From: a virus
Direction: 5' to 3' (one strand)
DNA: 34,154 bases
IMG/VR virus record: IMGVR_UViG_3300025645_000230
Span: 1 to 34,154 of that record
Positions 1-8,049 of this stretch are shown piece after piece (within the stretch, counting starts at the first letter, position 1; each line of letters begins with the position of its first letter). Both the position numbers and the translations under genes were made by a program. The notes beneath the pieces are model-generated. The model was given only the letters and a program-made list of their open reading frames with translations. It was not told where the DNA came from and ran no database searches.

Positions 1-2
1 GG

Positions 3-134
3 CGTTTCAGCTATAGTGGGCAGGAGGTTGTTATTCGCAACTGTGGCAGAACGGATGGATTTATTGCTAACAACTTTTTTCGAGTGCCTGTGTCGGTGAT
101 CTGGTATTCTCGCTTAACACGCACAATCAACTAA
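3..134 (+). CDS. 3' end of an unidentified gene, probably a head-tail connector or minor tail protein
   Basis: The first complete codon is at 3 and the reading frame runs open to TAA at 132-134, giving the last 43 residues of a protein whose start lies outside the window. The tail is basic and aromatic (ends WYSRLTRTIN). It sits 21 bases upstream of the tail tube gene, where lambda-like phages keep tail-completion and head-tail joining proteins; that position is the only clue to function. The frame has no domain I recognise. Confidence 0.55.
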   Translation, partial: RFSYSGQEVVIRNCGRTDGFIANNFFRVPVSVIWYSRLTRTIN

Positions 135-155
135 ACACCAAACACAAAAAATATT

Positions 156-1097
156 ATGTCAGATGCTTCACGCCATGCCCTTTACTCTGTAGAGGAATCA
201 ACTTACGGGGTAACACCCGCAACTCCTTCATTCAAAAAACTACGCCATACGGCTGTTAGTCTTGGAATGTCGAAAGATATCACTGTTAGCGAAGAGCTAA
301 GAGAAGACCGCCAGATCAAATGTGCCAAGCACGGAGTAAAAGCCGTAGCTGGAGATATTGGTTTTGAAATTTCCTATGGATCTTATGACGAAGAGCTAGA
401 AGCTGTTCTGTTAGGCACTTGGGATGTAGACGGAGGCGGGGTAGGAATTGACCGCTTGAAGGGTGGAGTTACTCGCAGGAGTTTCACGCTTATGCGCCAT
501 TTCTCAGACCAGCTTGCAGCGGATAAGCCTTACTATGTTTACACGGGCGTAGAGTATAACACTCTAAACCTCACTGTAGCCCCCGTAGGGACGCTTACAG
601 GCTCTTTCGGCACTATCGGGCGTGATATGTCAGTAAATGAGACAGAGCCAGCAGGATCAGTTCTAGGGACAACAAGCGCAAACTGTCCTTTCAATGGATT
701 CACTGGATCTGTTAAAGTTGATGGCTCTATCATTTCAATCATCACGGAACTTACCTTGACTCTTGAAAATGGTCTTGAGGCTCGTAACGTAGTTGGATCA
801 GATCTAACTGAGTATCCAACTATCGGACGTTCTACCCTAACAGGATCAGCAACCATGTATTTTGAGAACGCTCAACAGGTTGAAAAGTTCATTAACGAGA
901 CAGAATCAAGCCTTGAATTTGAACTTAACGATGGAACTAACAAATATGAATTTTTGATTCCTCGCATCACTTATACAGGAGGGGCTAACCCCGATGTGAG
1001 CGGAGCGGGTGCAATCACCCTTGCAGTGCCTTTCCAAGCTCTGGTTGATGATACAACAGTATTATCTAACATCCAAATAGATCGCTCGGCAGTTTAA
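156..1097 (+). CDS. Major tail tube protein
   Basis: A 313-residue structural protein that should polymerise into the hollow tail tube through which DNA leaves the capsid. The N-terminus has the pattern of the Phage_tube_2 type of tail tube protein: an EESTYGVTP segment at residues 14-22, then a short beta segment and SEELREDRQI near residue 45. The rest is rich in Gly, Thr and Val as expected for beta-sandwich tube subunits. It is followed by the assembly chaperone and tape measure genes, the normal order. The ATG follows an A-rich leader (cacaaaaaatatt) without a Shine-Dalgarno sequence. Family assignment is by pattern recognition only. Confidence 0.85.
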   Translation: MSDASRHALYSVEESTYGVTPATPSFKKLRHTAVSLGMSKDITVSEELREDRQIKCAKHGVKAVAGDIGFEISYGSYDEELEAVLLGTWDVDGGGVGIDRLKGGVTRRSFTLMRHFSDQLAADKPYYVYTGVEYNTLNLTVAPVGTLTGSFGTIGRDMSVNETEPAGSVLGTTSANCPFNGFTGSVKVDGSIISIITELTLTLENGLEARNVVGSDLTEYPTIGRSTLTGSATMYFENAQQVEKFINETESSLEFELNDGTNKYEFLIPRITYTGGANPDVSGAGAITLAVPFQALVDDTTVLSNIQIDRSAV

Positions 1098-1123
1098 TTC
1101 TTTTCTGCCTCATGCTGGGAGGG

Positions 1124-1152
1124 GTGCGTATTCCCTAGCGATAATCACGCAC
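1124..1152 (+). other. Intercistronic hairpin between tail tube and chaperone genes
   Basis: GTGCGT at 1124-1129 is the exact reverse complement of ACGCAC at 1147-1152, and ATT/AAT next to them can extend the stem across a one-base bulge. No U-tract follows, so it is more likely an mRNA-processing or stability element than a terminator. It falls between the very highly expressed tail tube gene and the next cistron, where a 3' stabilising hairpin would make sense (inference). Confidence 0.3.
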
Positions 1153-1170
1153 ACTAATTAAAAAAAAAAT

Positions 1171-1656
1171 ATGAAAGACCTAGAAGCATTTGCAACATCA
1201 GAACTAAGCGAAGAGGGGGTAGTAATCCCCCTTAGAGACGTAGAAGGAAAAAAAACGGAACATTGGATTAAAATTAGAGGCACTGACTCAACGCCATTTA
1301 AAAAAAGCCAATCACGTTTTAGAAGAAAAATAGTTGCACTAACAGAACTTGAAGATAGCGACAAAGACATTGATACTACATTCAAGATTGAAGAGGAAAC
1401 GAGGATTTTGCTTTCTTCTTTAGTTGTGGATTGGAGTTTTAAAAACGATGACGGGTCGCCTTATCCATGCAGCGTTAAAAACATCAAAGAGGTGCTGGAA
1501 AAAGCCCCTGTTTTAGCACAAGAAATAGACGAGGCTTCAGCTAAAAGGAAAAATTTTACCAAGCGGAACTTAACAAAATCAGAGACTTCGCAAGAGAAGA
1601 ATTTAAGTTCCACCAAAAGCCAAAAGATAGCAAAGTCTCGCAAATTGACCACCTAA
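1171..1656 (+). CDS. Tail assembly chaperone, zero-frame product (lambda gpG-like)
   Basis: A 161-residue protein in the position of lambda gpG, between tail tube and tape measure. It should coat the tape measure protein during tail assembly and be absent from the virion. Residues 1-129 look like ordinary protein (acidic, mixed alpha/beta). The last 30 or so residues are a low-complexity Lys/Ser/Thr run (KRKNFTKRNLTKSETSQ), typical of coding sequence read in the wrong frame, which supports a -1 shift just upstream of that tail. Assignment rests on gene order, size and the frameshift signal, not on residue conservation. Confidence 0.7.
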   Translation: MKDLEAFATSELSEEGVVIPLRDVEGKKTEHWIKIRGTDSTPFKKSQSRFRRKIVALTELEDSDKDIDTTFKIEEETRILLSSLVVDWSFKNDDGSPYPCSVKNIKEVLEKAPVLAQEIDEASAKRKNFTKRNLTKSETSQEKNLSSTKSQKIAKSRKLTT

Positions 1657-1892
1657 AACAAGTTTGGAAAACTACAGGAGTTAAGCCAAAGGAATTAGAA
1701 GAAAGAAAGCCGTTAGATGAACACTTAATTTACATACTAAATTACTACCAAGAAATTAAAACCGATAAGCCTATTACCTATCAAGAAATTAGTTGCTGGT
1801 CTAAACTAACAGGAACGGAGGTAGTAGATTTTGAAATCAAAGGCATAATGGCTGTAGACCAGCAATTCCTAGCAAGCTTAAACAATGACTGA
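1171..1892 (+). CDS. Tail assembly chaperone, -1 frameshift fusion (lambda gpGT-like)
   Basis: A second reading frame opens at 1545, straight after a TAA, and stays open to TGA at 1890-1892, overlapping the tape measure start (ATG at 1885). It has no start codon of its own near its beginning but has good coding character (EFKFHQKPKDSKVSQIDHL, then a Trp/Tyr-containing region). Slippage at AAATTTT (1551-1557) joins residues 1-129 of the upstream frame to 111 residues of this frame, a product of about 240 residues. In lambda-like tails the G and GT proteins are both needed in a fixed ratio, and the T-like part recruits tail tube subunits. The coordinates span both frames. Confidence 0.75.
1551..1557 (+). 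promoter_or_regulatory. Programmed -1 ribosomal frameshift slippery site
   Basis: The heptamer A AAT TTT fits the canonical X XXY YYZ pattern in the zero frame of the chaperone gene (codons AAT at 1552 and TTT at 1555). A -1 slip re-pairs the tRNAs on AAA TTT. It lies six bases downstream of where the -1 frame becomes open. I did not find a clear stimulatory stem-loop downstream by eye. Confidence 0.75.
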
Positions 1893-4797
1893 AGACGTAG
1901 CAAGATTAAGATTATCGGTAGAATCTAGCGGGGTAGACAAAGCCCAAAGGAAGCTAAAAGACCTAGCCAAAACGGGGGGCAATGCAGAAGAGGGTTTAAA
2001 CAAAGCTTCAAAAGGCGGGAGACGGCTTACTGGATCTATGATAGCTCTAGTGGGCGGGGTAGGCGGCTTAACGTTAGCTGTTAAAAGCACTCTCAAATCT
2101 TGGTTTGCTTTCGATAAAGCAATGGTAGAGGTAAGCACTATTGCGGGTGTTACTAATAAAAGAATGACAGAGCTTAGGCGTTCTGCATTGCTACTTTCTC
2201 AAAGCTTAGGACTAGACGCAACTGAGGCAGCACAAGGTTTCTATCAAGCTTTATCTGCAGGGGTAGACGAATCGGAGGTTGTAGAGTTCATGCAGAATGT
2301 CGGCAAGTTCGGACAAGCTGCAATGACGGATACAGCAACCGCTACAGACCTTCTAACAACAGCTTTAAACTCTTACAATTTAGATGCTAGCCAAGCGGCT
2401 GAAGTTTCAGACAGACTATTTACTACAATTAAACTTGGTAAAACTAACGGCGAACAATTAGCTAGGAGTTTTGCTAGAGCCTCGGGAGCGGCTTCAGCGG
2501 GTGACGTTAGTATGCAAGAGCTTTTAGGAACTGTAGCGCAACTAACAAAAAAGGGAGTTCCAACAGCGGAAGCATTCACACAGATTAAGGCAGCAATTCA
2601 AGCCTTATACAACCCTTCCAGCGAGCTTGTAGATATTTATGACAAGCTAGGGGTTTCGGGCGGTAGACAGCTTATAAAACAGGAAGGATTAGCGGGTGCT
2701 TTAGATAAGGTCAGGACGGCAACGAATGGAAATGATGCCGTATTGATTAAAGCCCTTAGATCATCAGAAGCCTACAACGGAGCATTGTTTTTAACTGCAG
2801 AAAACCTAGAAGATGTTAGGGATCTAACAGCACAAGTAGCAAACGGAACGGGTGCGGTAGACGAAGCTGCAGCAAAGGTAGGCGAGCTATTAGAAAATAA
2901 AATTACAGCACTAAAGACCAGCTTCCTAATATTAAACGAAGACATAGAAAAAACCTATGGAATCATAGAGGGTGCAGGGGTGGTAATAGACGCACTAACA
3001 AAGAAGCTAAAAGAACTACAAAAGCAACAAGAGCAAACGGGGGGAGATCCCAAGAAAAAAGACTTTAGCGTGCTGTTTATTGAAGCCTTGACTAGCAACC
3101 TTTACGCAGAGGCAATGCAGAATGCCATGAGAGGTCAGGCAACAATGGAAGAGGGCATTAAGAAGTTTGAAAGAATCGCCATAGCTACAAACAAAGCAAA
3201 GAAGCAACTTGATGACATAAGCGGATTTGCTTTAGATTATTACGATGTACAAAAAAGAATAAACGCATTAGATGAAGGAGATATTCTTTACTCCGCAAAA
3301 CTAACCGCTTTAAAATTAGAGTTGGATTCTAAAAGAAATATTCTAAGGCTAGGGGGTGACCTTAAAACGGCTGAGGTGAAACGCTTAGTGGCTTTGGTAA
3401 AGGTAAACGAAGAGCTAGAATCTGGAGTCAAAACAGTTGAAGAATACGAAGCCGAAGTTTTAAAAATAGAAGGTGCTTACAAGAAAGCAAAAGCTATTAT
3501 TGAAAGGGTTAACAAGGCAACTGCTGGTGGTGTCTCCTTAGAACAAGAAAAGAAAAAGCTTGTTGATCTTAAGATAAAAGCTAGCAAATTATACCTAGCA
3601 GAAGAAGACAAAGTTTTAAGGAAGCTAAAAGAAGAAGAAAAAGTTTTCCTAGACATATTAGAAACGCAGACCTTCCTAAACAAAGGCGAAAAAGAGCAAC
3701 TGGCACTGATCCGAGAGAGAATCCAAGCTAGAAAAGAAGAAAATAAGGAAGCCGCAAAAACTCCAGAGCTAAAAGCTTTTGAGAGGCTAGCAGAATCTAC
3801 AAGAACGCCACAAGAAAGAGCAAGTGACGAAAGAAAAGAGGGGTTAGATATAATCTCTGCCTCTGGGGCGAGTGATGAAGATAAAGCAGAGCAAACTAGA
3901 AGAGTAGAGGGAAGATATCAGCAAGACCTAGAATCATTATCTGATATAGGCGGTTCTTCTTCAAACAAGGCAACGGATTTACAGGGAGACATTAACACGG
4001 AGGCTAAATCATTGTCCTTAGAATTCGGTTCTGATGATCCATACCAAGGGGAGATAGAAAGGCTAAAGGCTTTTGAAGCGGAAAAGTTAGAAATAGTTTC
4101 AGAAGCTACTAACCTAACAGAAAGTAAAAGGGCTGAAATAATGCTCAATATTCAGAATGACACTGCCAAGAAAATTTCAGCGGTAGAAGAAGCGCAATTT
4201 CAAGATCGGTTAGCTTTGGCTAGTGACTTTTTCGGCAACCTTTCAACAGTGGCAAAAGCCTTCGGAGAGAAAGGAGCAAAGGCGGCAAAAGCATTTGCCA
4301 TTGTGCAAGCAACAATCGACACTTACGCATCGGCTGTAGCGGCTTACAAGGCGGTTGTAGGGATACCATACGTTGGTCCTGCTCTAGCTCCTGTAGCTGC
4401 AGCGGGGGCTATTGCGGCTGGTCTAGCGCAAGTGGCAGCAATTAAGGCGCAAAAGTATCAGCAAGGGGGAATTGTGGCAGGTGCATCTTACGGAGGCGAT
4501 CAGATAAATGCCAAACTTAACAGCGGGGAAATGGTGCTAAATAAACAGCAACAATCTAACCTTTTTGCTCAAGCCAATAATCCCATAGGAGGATCAAGAG
4601 GCGGTAATGTAACTATCATAAATAATACTAGATCTGAATTTGATGCAGAAACTAAAACTAACAATGAAGGCGATATGCAAATAATTGTTAAGGAAGCGGT
4701 GGAGAAAGCAAAGATAGAACTAACAAATGAAGCGCAGGAAGGCGGTGGATCTTTTTTACCAGCACTAGAAAACTCATACGGATTAATTAGAAAATAA
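1885..4797 (+). CDS. Tail tape measure protein
   Basis: At 970 residues this is the largest gene, and it directly follows the chaperone pair. It sets tail length and is ejected with the DNA. Residues 70-330 match the TP901-type tape measure core (FDKAMVEVSTIAGVT, ATEAAQGFYQALSAG). The middle (about 340-780) is Lys/Glu-rich and predicted coiled coil. Residues 800-860 are strongly hydrophobic with Ala/Gly runs, likely membrane-interacting segments used at ejection. A Gly-rich stretch and an acidic C-terminus follow. At about 0.15 nm per residue this predicts a tail near 140-150 nm. The start overlaps the chaperone stop by 8 bases. Confidence 0.92.
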   Translation: MTEDVARLRLSVESSGVDKAQRKLKDLAKTGGNAEEGLNKASKGGRRLTGSMIALVGGVGGLTLAVKSTLKSWFAFDKAMVEVSTIAGVTNKRMTELRRSALLLSQSLGLDATEAAQGFYQALSAGVDESEVVEFMQNVGKFGQAAMTDTATATDLLTTALNSYNLDASQAAEVSDRLFTTIKLGKTNGEQLARSFARASGAASAGDVSMQELLGTVAQLTKKGVPTAEAFTQIKAAIQALYNPSSELVDIYDKLGVSGGRQLIKQEGLAGALDKVRTATNGNDAVLIKALRSSEAYNGALFLTAENLEDVRDLTAQVANGTGAVDEAAAKVGELLENKITALKTSFLILNEDIEKTYGIIEGAGVVIDALTKKLKELQKQQEQTGGDPKKKDFSVLFIEALTSNLYAEAMQNAMRGQATMEEGIKKFERIAIATNKAKKQLDDISGFALDYYDVQKRINALDEGDILYSAKLTALKLELDSKRNILRLGGDLKTAEVKRLVALVKVNEELESGVKTVEEYEAEVLKIEGAYKKAKAIIERVNKATAGGVSLEQEKKKLVDLKIKASKLYLAEEDKVLRKLKEEEKVFLDILETQTFLNKGEKEQLALIRERIQARKEENKEAAKTPELKAFERLAESTRTPQERASDERKEGLDIISASGASDEDKAEQTRRVEGRYQQDLESLSDIGGSSSNKATDLQGDINTEAKSLSLEFGSDDPYQGEIERLKAFEAEKLEIVSEATNLTESKRAEIMLNIQNDTAKKISAVEEAQFQDRLALASDFFGNLSTVAKAFGEKGAKAAKAFAIVQATIDTYASAVAAYKAVVGIPYVGPALAPVAAAGAIAAGLAQVAAIKAQKYQQGGIVAGASYGGDQINAKLNSGEMVLNKQQQSNLFAQANNPIGGSRGGNVTIINNTRSEFDAETKTNNEGDMQIIVKEAVEKAKIELTNEAQEGGGSFLPALENSYGLIRK

Positions 4798-4801
4798 TAA
4801 A

Positions 4802-7165
4802 ATGCCTTACTTAGAATGGAGCGATACAAACCTGCCTTTACCTAGCAGACTAACAGTAAAAAATGTTAGCGTAGCCAGCAGGAAAAAAATGGAGAGCGGT
4901 AGAACGCTTCAGCGTTTGCGCTATATGTCGCAACTTGAAGAAGGAACTGTTCAATGGACTTTGCTAAACGAAAAATTCCAAATCTTTAAGGGTGTTCACT
5001 CTCTATATTTGAGAAATGGAATGGATTGGTTCTTCATAGATTTGCCAGTTGGGGGATCTGACAAATTAACACGTTGCCAAGTAAGATTTATTGATGATTA
5101 CTCATGGGCTTATTCAAGCGTGGATCATGTTAGAGTAACTGCTAAAATAGAATTTTTAAAAGTGGAGTCTCCAGATTCACTTGCCCTTGCAAATTTAATT
5201 AGCAGTGGATCTTCAAGCCTTTTTGAAGCTGCACAGCCAATCAAAATGACATGGACAAATGTTGATGGAACGGCAAGCACATTAAAGAGGATTAGATATT
5301 TTTGGTTTCAAGTAGGAGGCGGCTATATAACTATGGCAAATCAGTTTTGGGATGGTGAACTGTATATTGGTAATACAATGCAATATCAATATTTCCCCGC
5401 AACTGGCAGCGAGCAATATTTTGTAACTGAGGCTTGGTCACCTCTAACAACTAGCGACCCTACCCCTAAAGATCCACAACCAAAAGTTGGAGGTTTCGAT
5501 TTTTTTTCCAGCCCTTATTTAAAGTATTTTGATATTAATCAAAGAGGGGGGTTCGATTATATGGAATTTTCGGGGCAACCATATTGGGAATGTGACCCTT
5601 TGCTTCAAATAAAAATCACCTCAACCTTTAGATGGTTTAGGCTTTATTCCAATCCTTACATTCTAAATCTCGAATATGTAATTAATCATCCTACACATGA
5701 TATTTACACAACCAATCAATTAATGCAGCTTGGTAATTGTGCCAATATTCAAAGCATAAAAGCGGTTGAAGGAGATTTTGTCGGGAGGTGTAATACTGGA
5801 GGTTTCCAAGCTAATGATAACGACAGTCTAACAGAATTAGATATTGGCTTGTTCGATATCGGCGATGCACAATCACTAAATATTTACCAATTCCGTATTT
5901 ATAATAATGACTCGCTTCAAAAAATAACATTGGGATCTTTAAAAGGGGAAAGAGCTAGATGCGCCCTTTCTGGCAATCCTATTTTAGATGAAGTTGTTAT
6001 AGATGGAGATTATATAATGTTTGAGTTGTCGCAAAGCTGGAGAGACAACAACTTGGATATTATCTCTTTGAAAAATGTAGTTGATAAAATGATTGGAAGC
6101 CCAAGACAAACAGCTTTGGGTAATAAAATTCAGCTTAGGGGCAATCCTTCTTGGGTGGGAGACTCTGCCACGGGAGAGTTATTTCCTTACAGGTGGCGAA
6201 AGGTTGGCATTGATAACATAACAAGCACGGCTACTAACTTCACAGTGGAAACTTCTGAGTCTCACCTTCTGATTGCTGGTGATGAAACAGTGTTAGAAAA
6301 TGTTGTTAGACAAATTGAAATCGACTCAATTAGTAGTAATTCTGTTCAGTTCCAAGTTAATACGGCTACAGATCATTTATTATCCCAAGGAGAGGAAGTA
6401 GAAATAATAAATGTAGAAAGGCGTTTCAACCTAACAGGTATTACCAGCACAGCTACAGAATTTACAATTACTACTGATATAGACCACAAATTAGTAGGAG
6501 GCGAAAGTTTGATTTTAGAAGGCGTAACTAGGGAGGTTGCCATTAACACAATAACAAGCACGGCAACAGAATTTACAGTTACTACATTGGTAGATCATGG
6601 TTTATCAGTTGGTCAGTCTATTGATATTGAAGGCATGACAAATGCAAACTACAACTCTACTTGGATTGTTGACACTATCCCAACTCCAGACACTTTCACA
6701 GTTTTAGATTCTAACAACTATGGCTCTGGCGGTAGCCAAGGAACATTAAACACGCTTTTTGTGCAGTATAATACAGCATGGTTTGTTAATACAACCCCAA
6801 CTTCTAACACCTTTACAATAAATGCTCAAGATGATTATGGGATTGGATTTGGTGGCGTAGCAAGGCAGCAAGATAATGCTTACAATAATACTTGGACTGT
6901 TCAAACAATTTTGACCTCTGACACTTTCCTAATCGGAAGTAATATTAATCTTGGAGCAGCAATAAACGGAAAGGTTCTGCAAGCGGATAACGTCTTCAAT
7001 GATCTTTGGGTAGTTGACTCTGTTATATCTTCTAGTATTTTTACTGTTCTATCTAACAATAATGCTGACGGGGCTATAGGTGGAATAATGAAAGAAGAAG
7101 ATAACGCTGATACAAAGTATGTTGAAGAAACGGCTTTGGCTAACAACTTTAGATTCGTTTGGTAA
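4802..7165 (+). CDS. Tail tip protein: gpM-like N-terminus fused to LRR-like and repeat adhesin domains
   Basis: A 787-residue composite protein. Residues 1-135 resemble lambda gpM-type minor tail proteins (W-rich, VQWTL near residue 38, KLTRCQVRF near 88) and sit in the gpM position straight after the tape measure. Residues about 255-430 look like irregular leucine-rich repeats of the BspA surface type (SLTELDIG, SLQKITLG, ILDEVVI spaced 20-25 residues apart). From about residue 470 to the end are 35-40-residue beta repeats built on ITSTATEFTVTT...DHGLSVGQ and on YN(T/S)TWxVxTIPTxDTFTV. This suggests a tip-anchored adhesin for host surface binding. Lambda gpM is only about 109 residues, so most of the protein is added material. 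Confidence 0.7.
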   Translation: MPYLEWSDTNLPLPSRLTVKNVSVASRKKMESGRTLQRLRYMSQLEEGTVQWTLLNEKFQIFKGVHSLYLRNGMDWFFIDLPVGGSDKLTRCQVRFIDDYSWAYSSVDHVRVTAKIEFLKVESPDSLALANLISSGSSSLFEAAQPIKMTWTNVDGTASTLKRIRYFWFQVGGGYITMANQFWDGELYIGNTMQYQYFPATGSEQYFVTEAWSPLTTSDPTPKDPQPKVGGFDFFSSPYLKYFDINQRGGFDYMEFSGQPYWECDPLLQIKITSTFRWFRLYSNPYILNLEYVINHPTHDIYTTNQLMQLGNCANIQSIKAVEGDFVGRCNTGGFQANDNDSLTELDIGLFDIGDAQSLNIYQFRIYNNDSLQKITLGSLKGERARCALSGNPILDEVVIDGDYIMFELSQSWRDNNLDIISLKNVVDKMIGSPRQTALGNKIQLRGNPSWVGDSATGELFPYRWRKVGIDNITSTATNFTVETSESHLLIAGDETVLENVVRQIEIDSISSNSVQFQVNTATDHLLSQGEEVEIINVERRFNLTGITSTATEFTITTDIDHKLVGGESLILEGVTREVAINTITSTATEFTVTTLVDHGLSVGQSIDIEGMTNANYNSTWIVDTIPTPDTFTVLDSNNYGSGGSQGTLNTLFVQYNTAWFVNTTPTSNTFTINAQDDYGIGFGGVARQQDNAYNNTWTVQTILTSDTFLIGSNINLGAAINGKVLQADNVFNDLWVVDSVISSSIFTVLSNNNADGAIGGIMKEEDNADTKYVEETALANNFRFVW

Positions 7166-7166
7166 T

Positions 7167-7685
7167 ATGAACACAACTTACACAGATGCAATAAAAGAGG
7201 TGGCTACACAAGCCCCGATAGATAACGCAATGATTGAAACTCTAAACATGAGCCATCCTACAGGCGGTGCTATTAACATAGTAAACGCAAGGGAAAGCTT
7301 TTCGGGTTATGCTAACAATACGGATCAAAATAAAATATTTTATCAGCCTTCAAATTTTGAAGTTAAGTTGCCAGAATCATCAAAAGAAGGGGTTCAATAT
7401 TTAAGCTTAGTAATTGCAAACTCAGACGGAAAAGCTGGAGAGTTTTTATCGTCTATTCCAGTGCAAAGTGACTACCCAATAATTGTAGTTTATAGAATCT
7501 ATTTAGGGTTAGATATTGCAGGGCAAGCAAGACCGCAAAACGATCCTCCTTTAAGCCTTGATGTTTTGAATGTTGAAATAACACCCTTCACGATTCAGCT
7601 AAGAGCTTCTTTTAAATCTATAATCAATACCAAATACCCAAGTGAGCGATACACTCTCGAAAAGTTTCCAGCCCTTGGAAATTAA
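7167..7685 (+). CDS. DUF1833-type tail tip protein (gpL-like)
   Basis: A 172-residue protein ending in the DUF1833 pattern (LRASFKSIINTKYPSERYTLEKFPAL), found in phage tail tip modules in the slot of lambda gpL. I chose ATG 7167 because it comes one base after the stop of the upstream gene; a further in-frame start at 7119 would overlap that gene. It lies between the M-like and NlpC/P60 proteins, exactly the lambda M-L-K order. No Cys ligands for an iron-sulfur cluster are present, unlike lambda gpL. Confidence 0.75.
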   Translation: MNTTYTDAIKEVATQAPIDNAMIETLNMSHPTGGAINIVNARESFSGYANNTDQNKIFYQPSNFEVKLPESSKEGVQYLSLVIANSDGKAGEFLSSIPVQSDYPIIVVYRIYLGLDIAGQARPQNDPPLSLDVLNVEITPFTIQLRASFKSIINTKYPSERYTLEKFPALGN

Positions 7686-8049
7686 AATAGCAAGTGATCT
7701 GGTAGGCATACCATATTTAAACAATGGGATTGATCTTAATGGGTTTGATTGCTGGGGTTTGGTATGGTATTTTTATAACGAGTTAGGGATAAAAACACCA
7801 AAGCCTACAGACATACTAACAGAAAAAACTAACAAGAAAAAAAAGAAGTCTTGGAAGCCTATTGATTACCCGAAAGAAACTTGCCTAGCTTCATTTAAGA
7901 GAAACGAAATTACAATGCACGTAGGCATATATATACCAACTCTAAGAAAGCTTCTTCATGCTGATAAAAACATGGGAGTCATTTGCGAGGATTTAAAATC
8001 CGCTCAAACTAACAGAGGAATGAAAGCTCAATTTTACAAATGGCACTAG
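7642..8049 (+). CDS. NlpC/P60 cysteine peptidase, tail tip (gpK-like)
   Basis: A 135-residue NlpC/P60 papain-like peptidase of the gpK type, acting during tail assembly or on peptidoglycan at infection. Visible motifs are GFDCWGLV with the catalytic Cys near residue 37, MHVGIY with the catalytic His near 93, and a third polar residue in LLHADKN near 106. The start is uncertain. GTG 7642 overlaps the upstream gene by 44 bases, while TTG 7675 would overlap by only 11; no ATG is available before the catalytic core. Lambda gpK also carries a JAB domain, which is missing here. Confidence 0.85.
   Translation: MSDTLSKSFQPLEIKIASDLVGIPYLNNGIDLNGFDCWGLVWYFYNELGIKTPKPTDILTEKTNKKKKKSWKPIDYPKETCLASFKRNEITMHVGIYIPTLRKLLHADKNMGVICEDLKSAQTNRGMKAQFYKWH

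Noticed and set aside
1558-1656. C-terminal Lys/Ser/Thr tail of the zero-frame chaperone as a functional basic domain
   Set aside because: The same DNA in the -1 frame has clear coding character and continues another 230 bases, so the tail is probably a by-product of the frameshift design.
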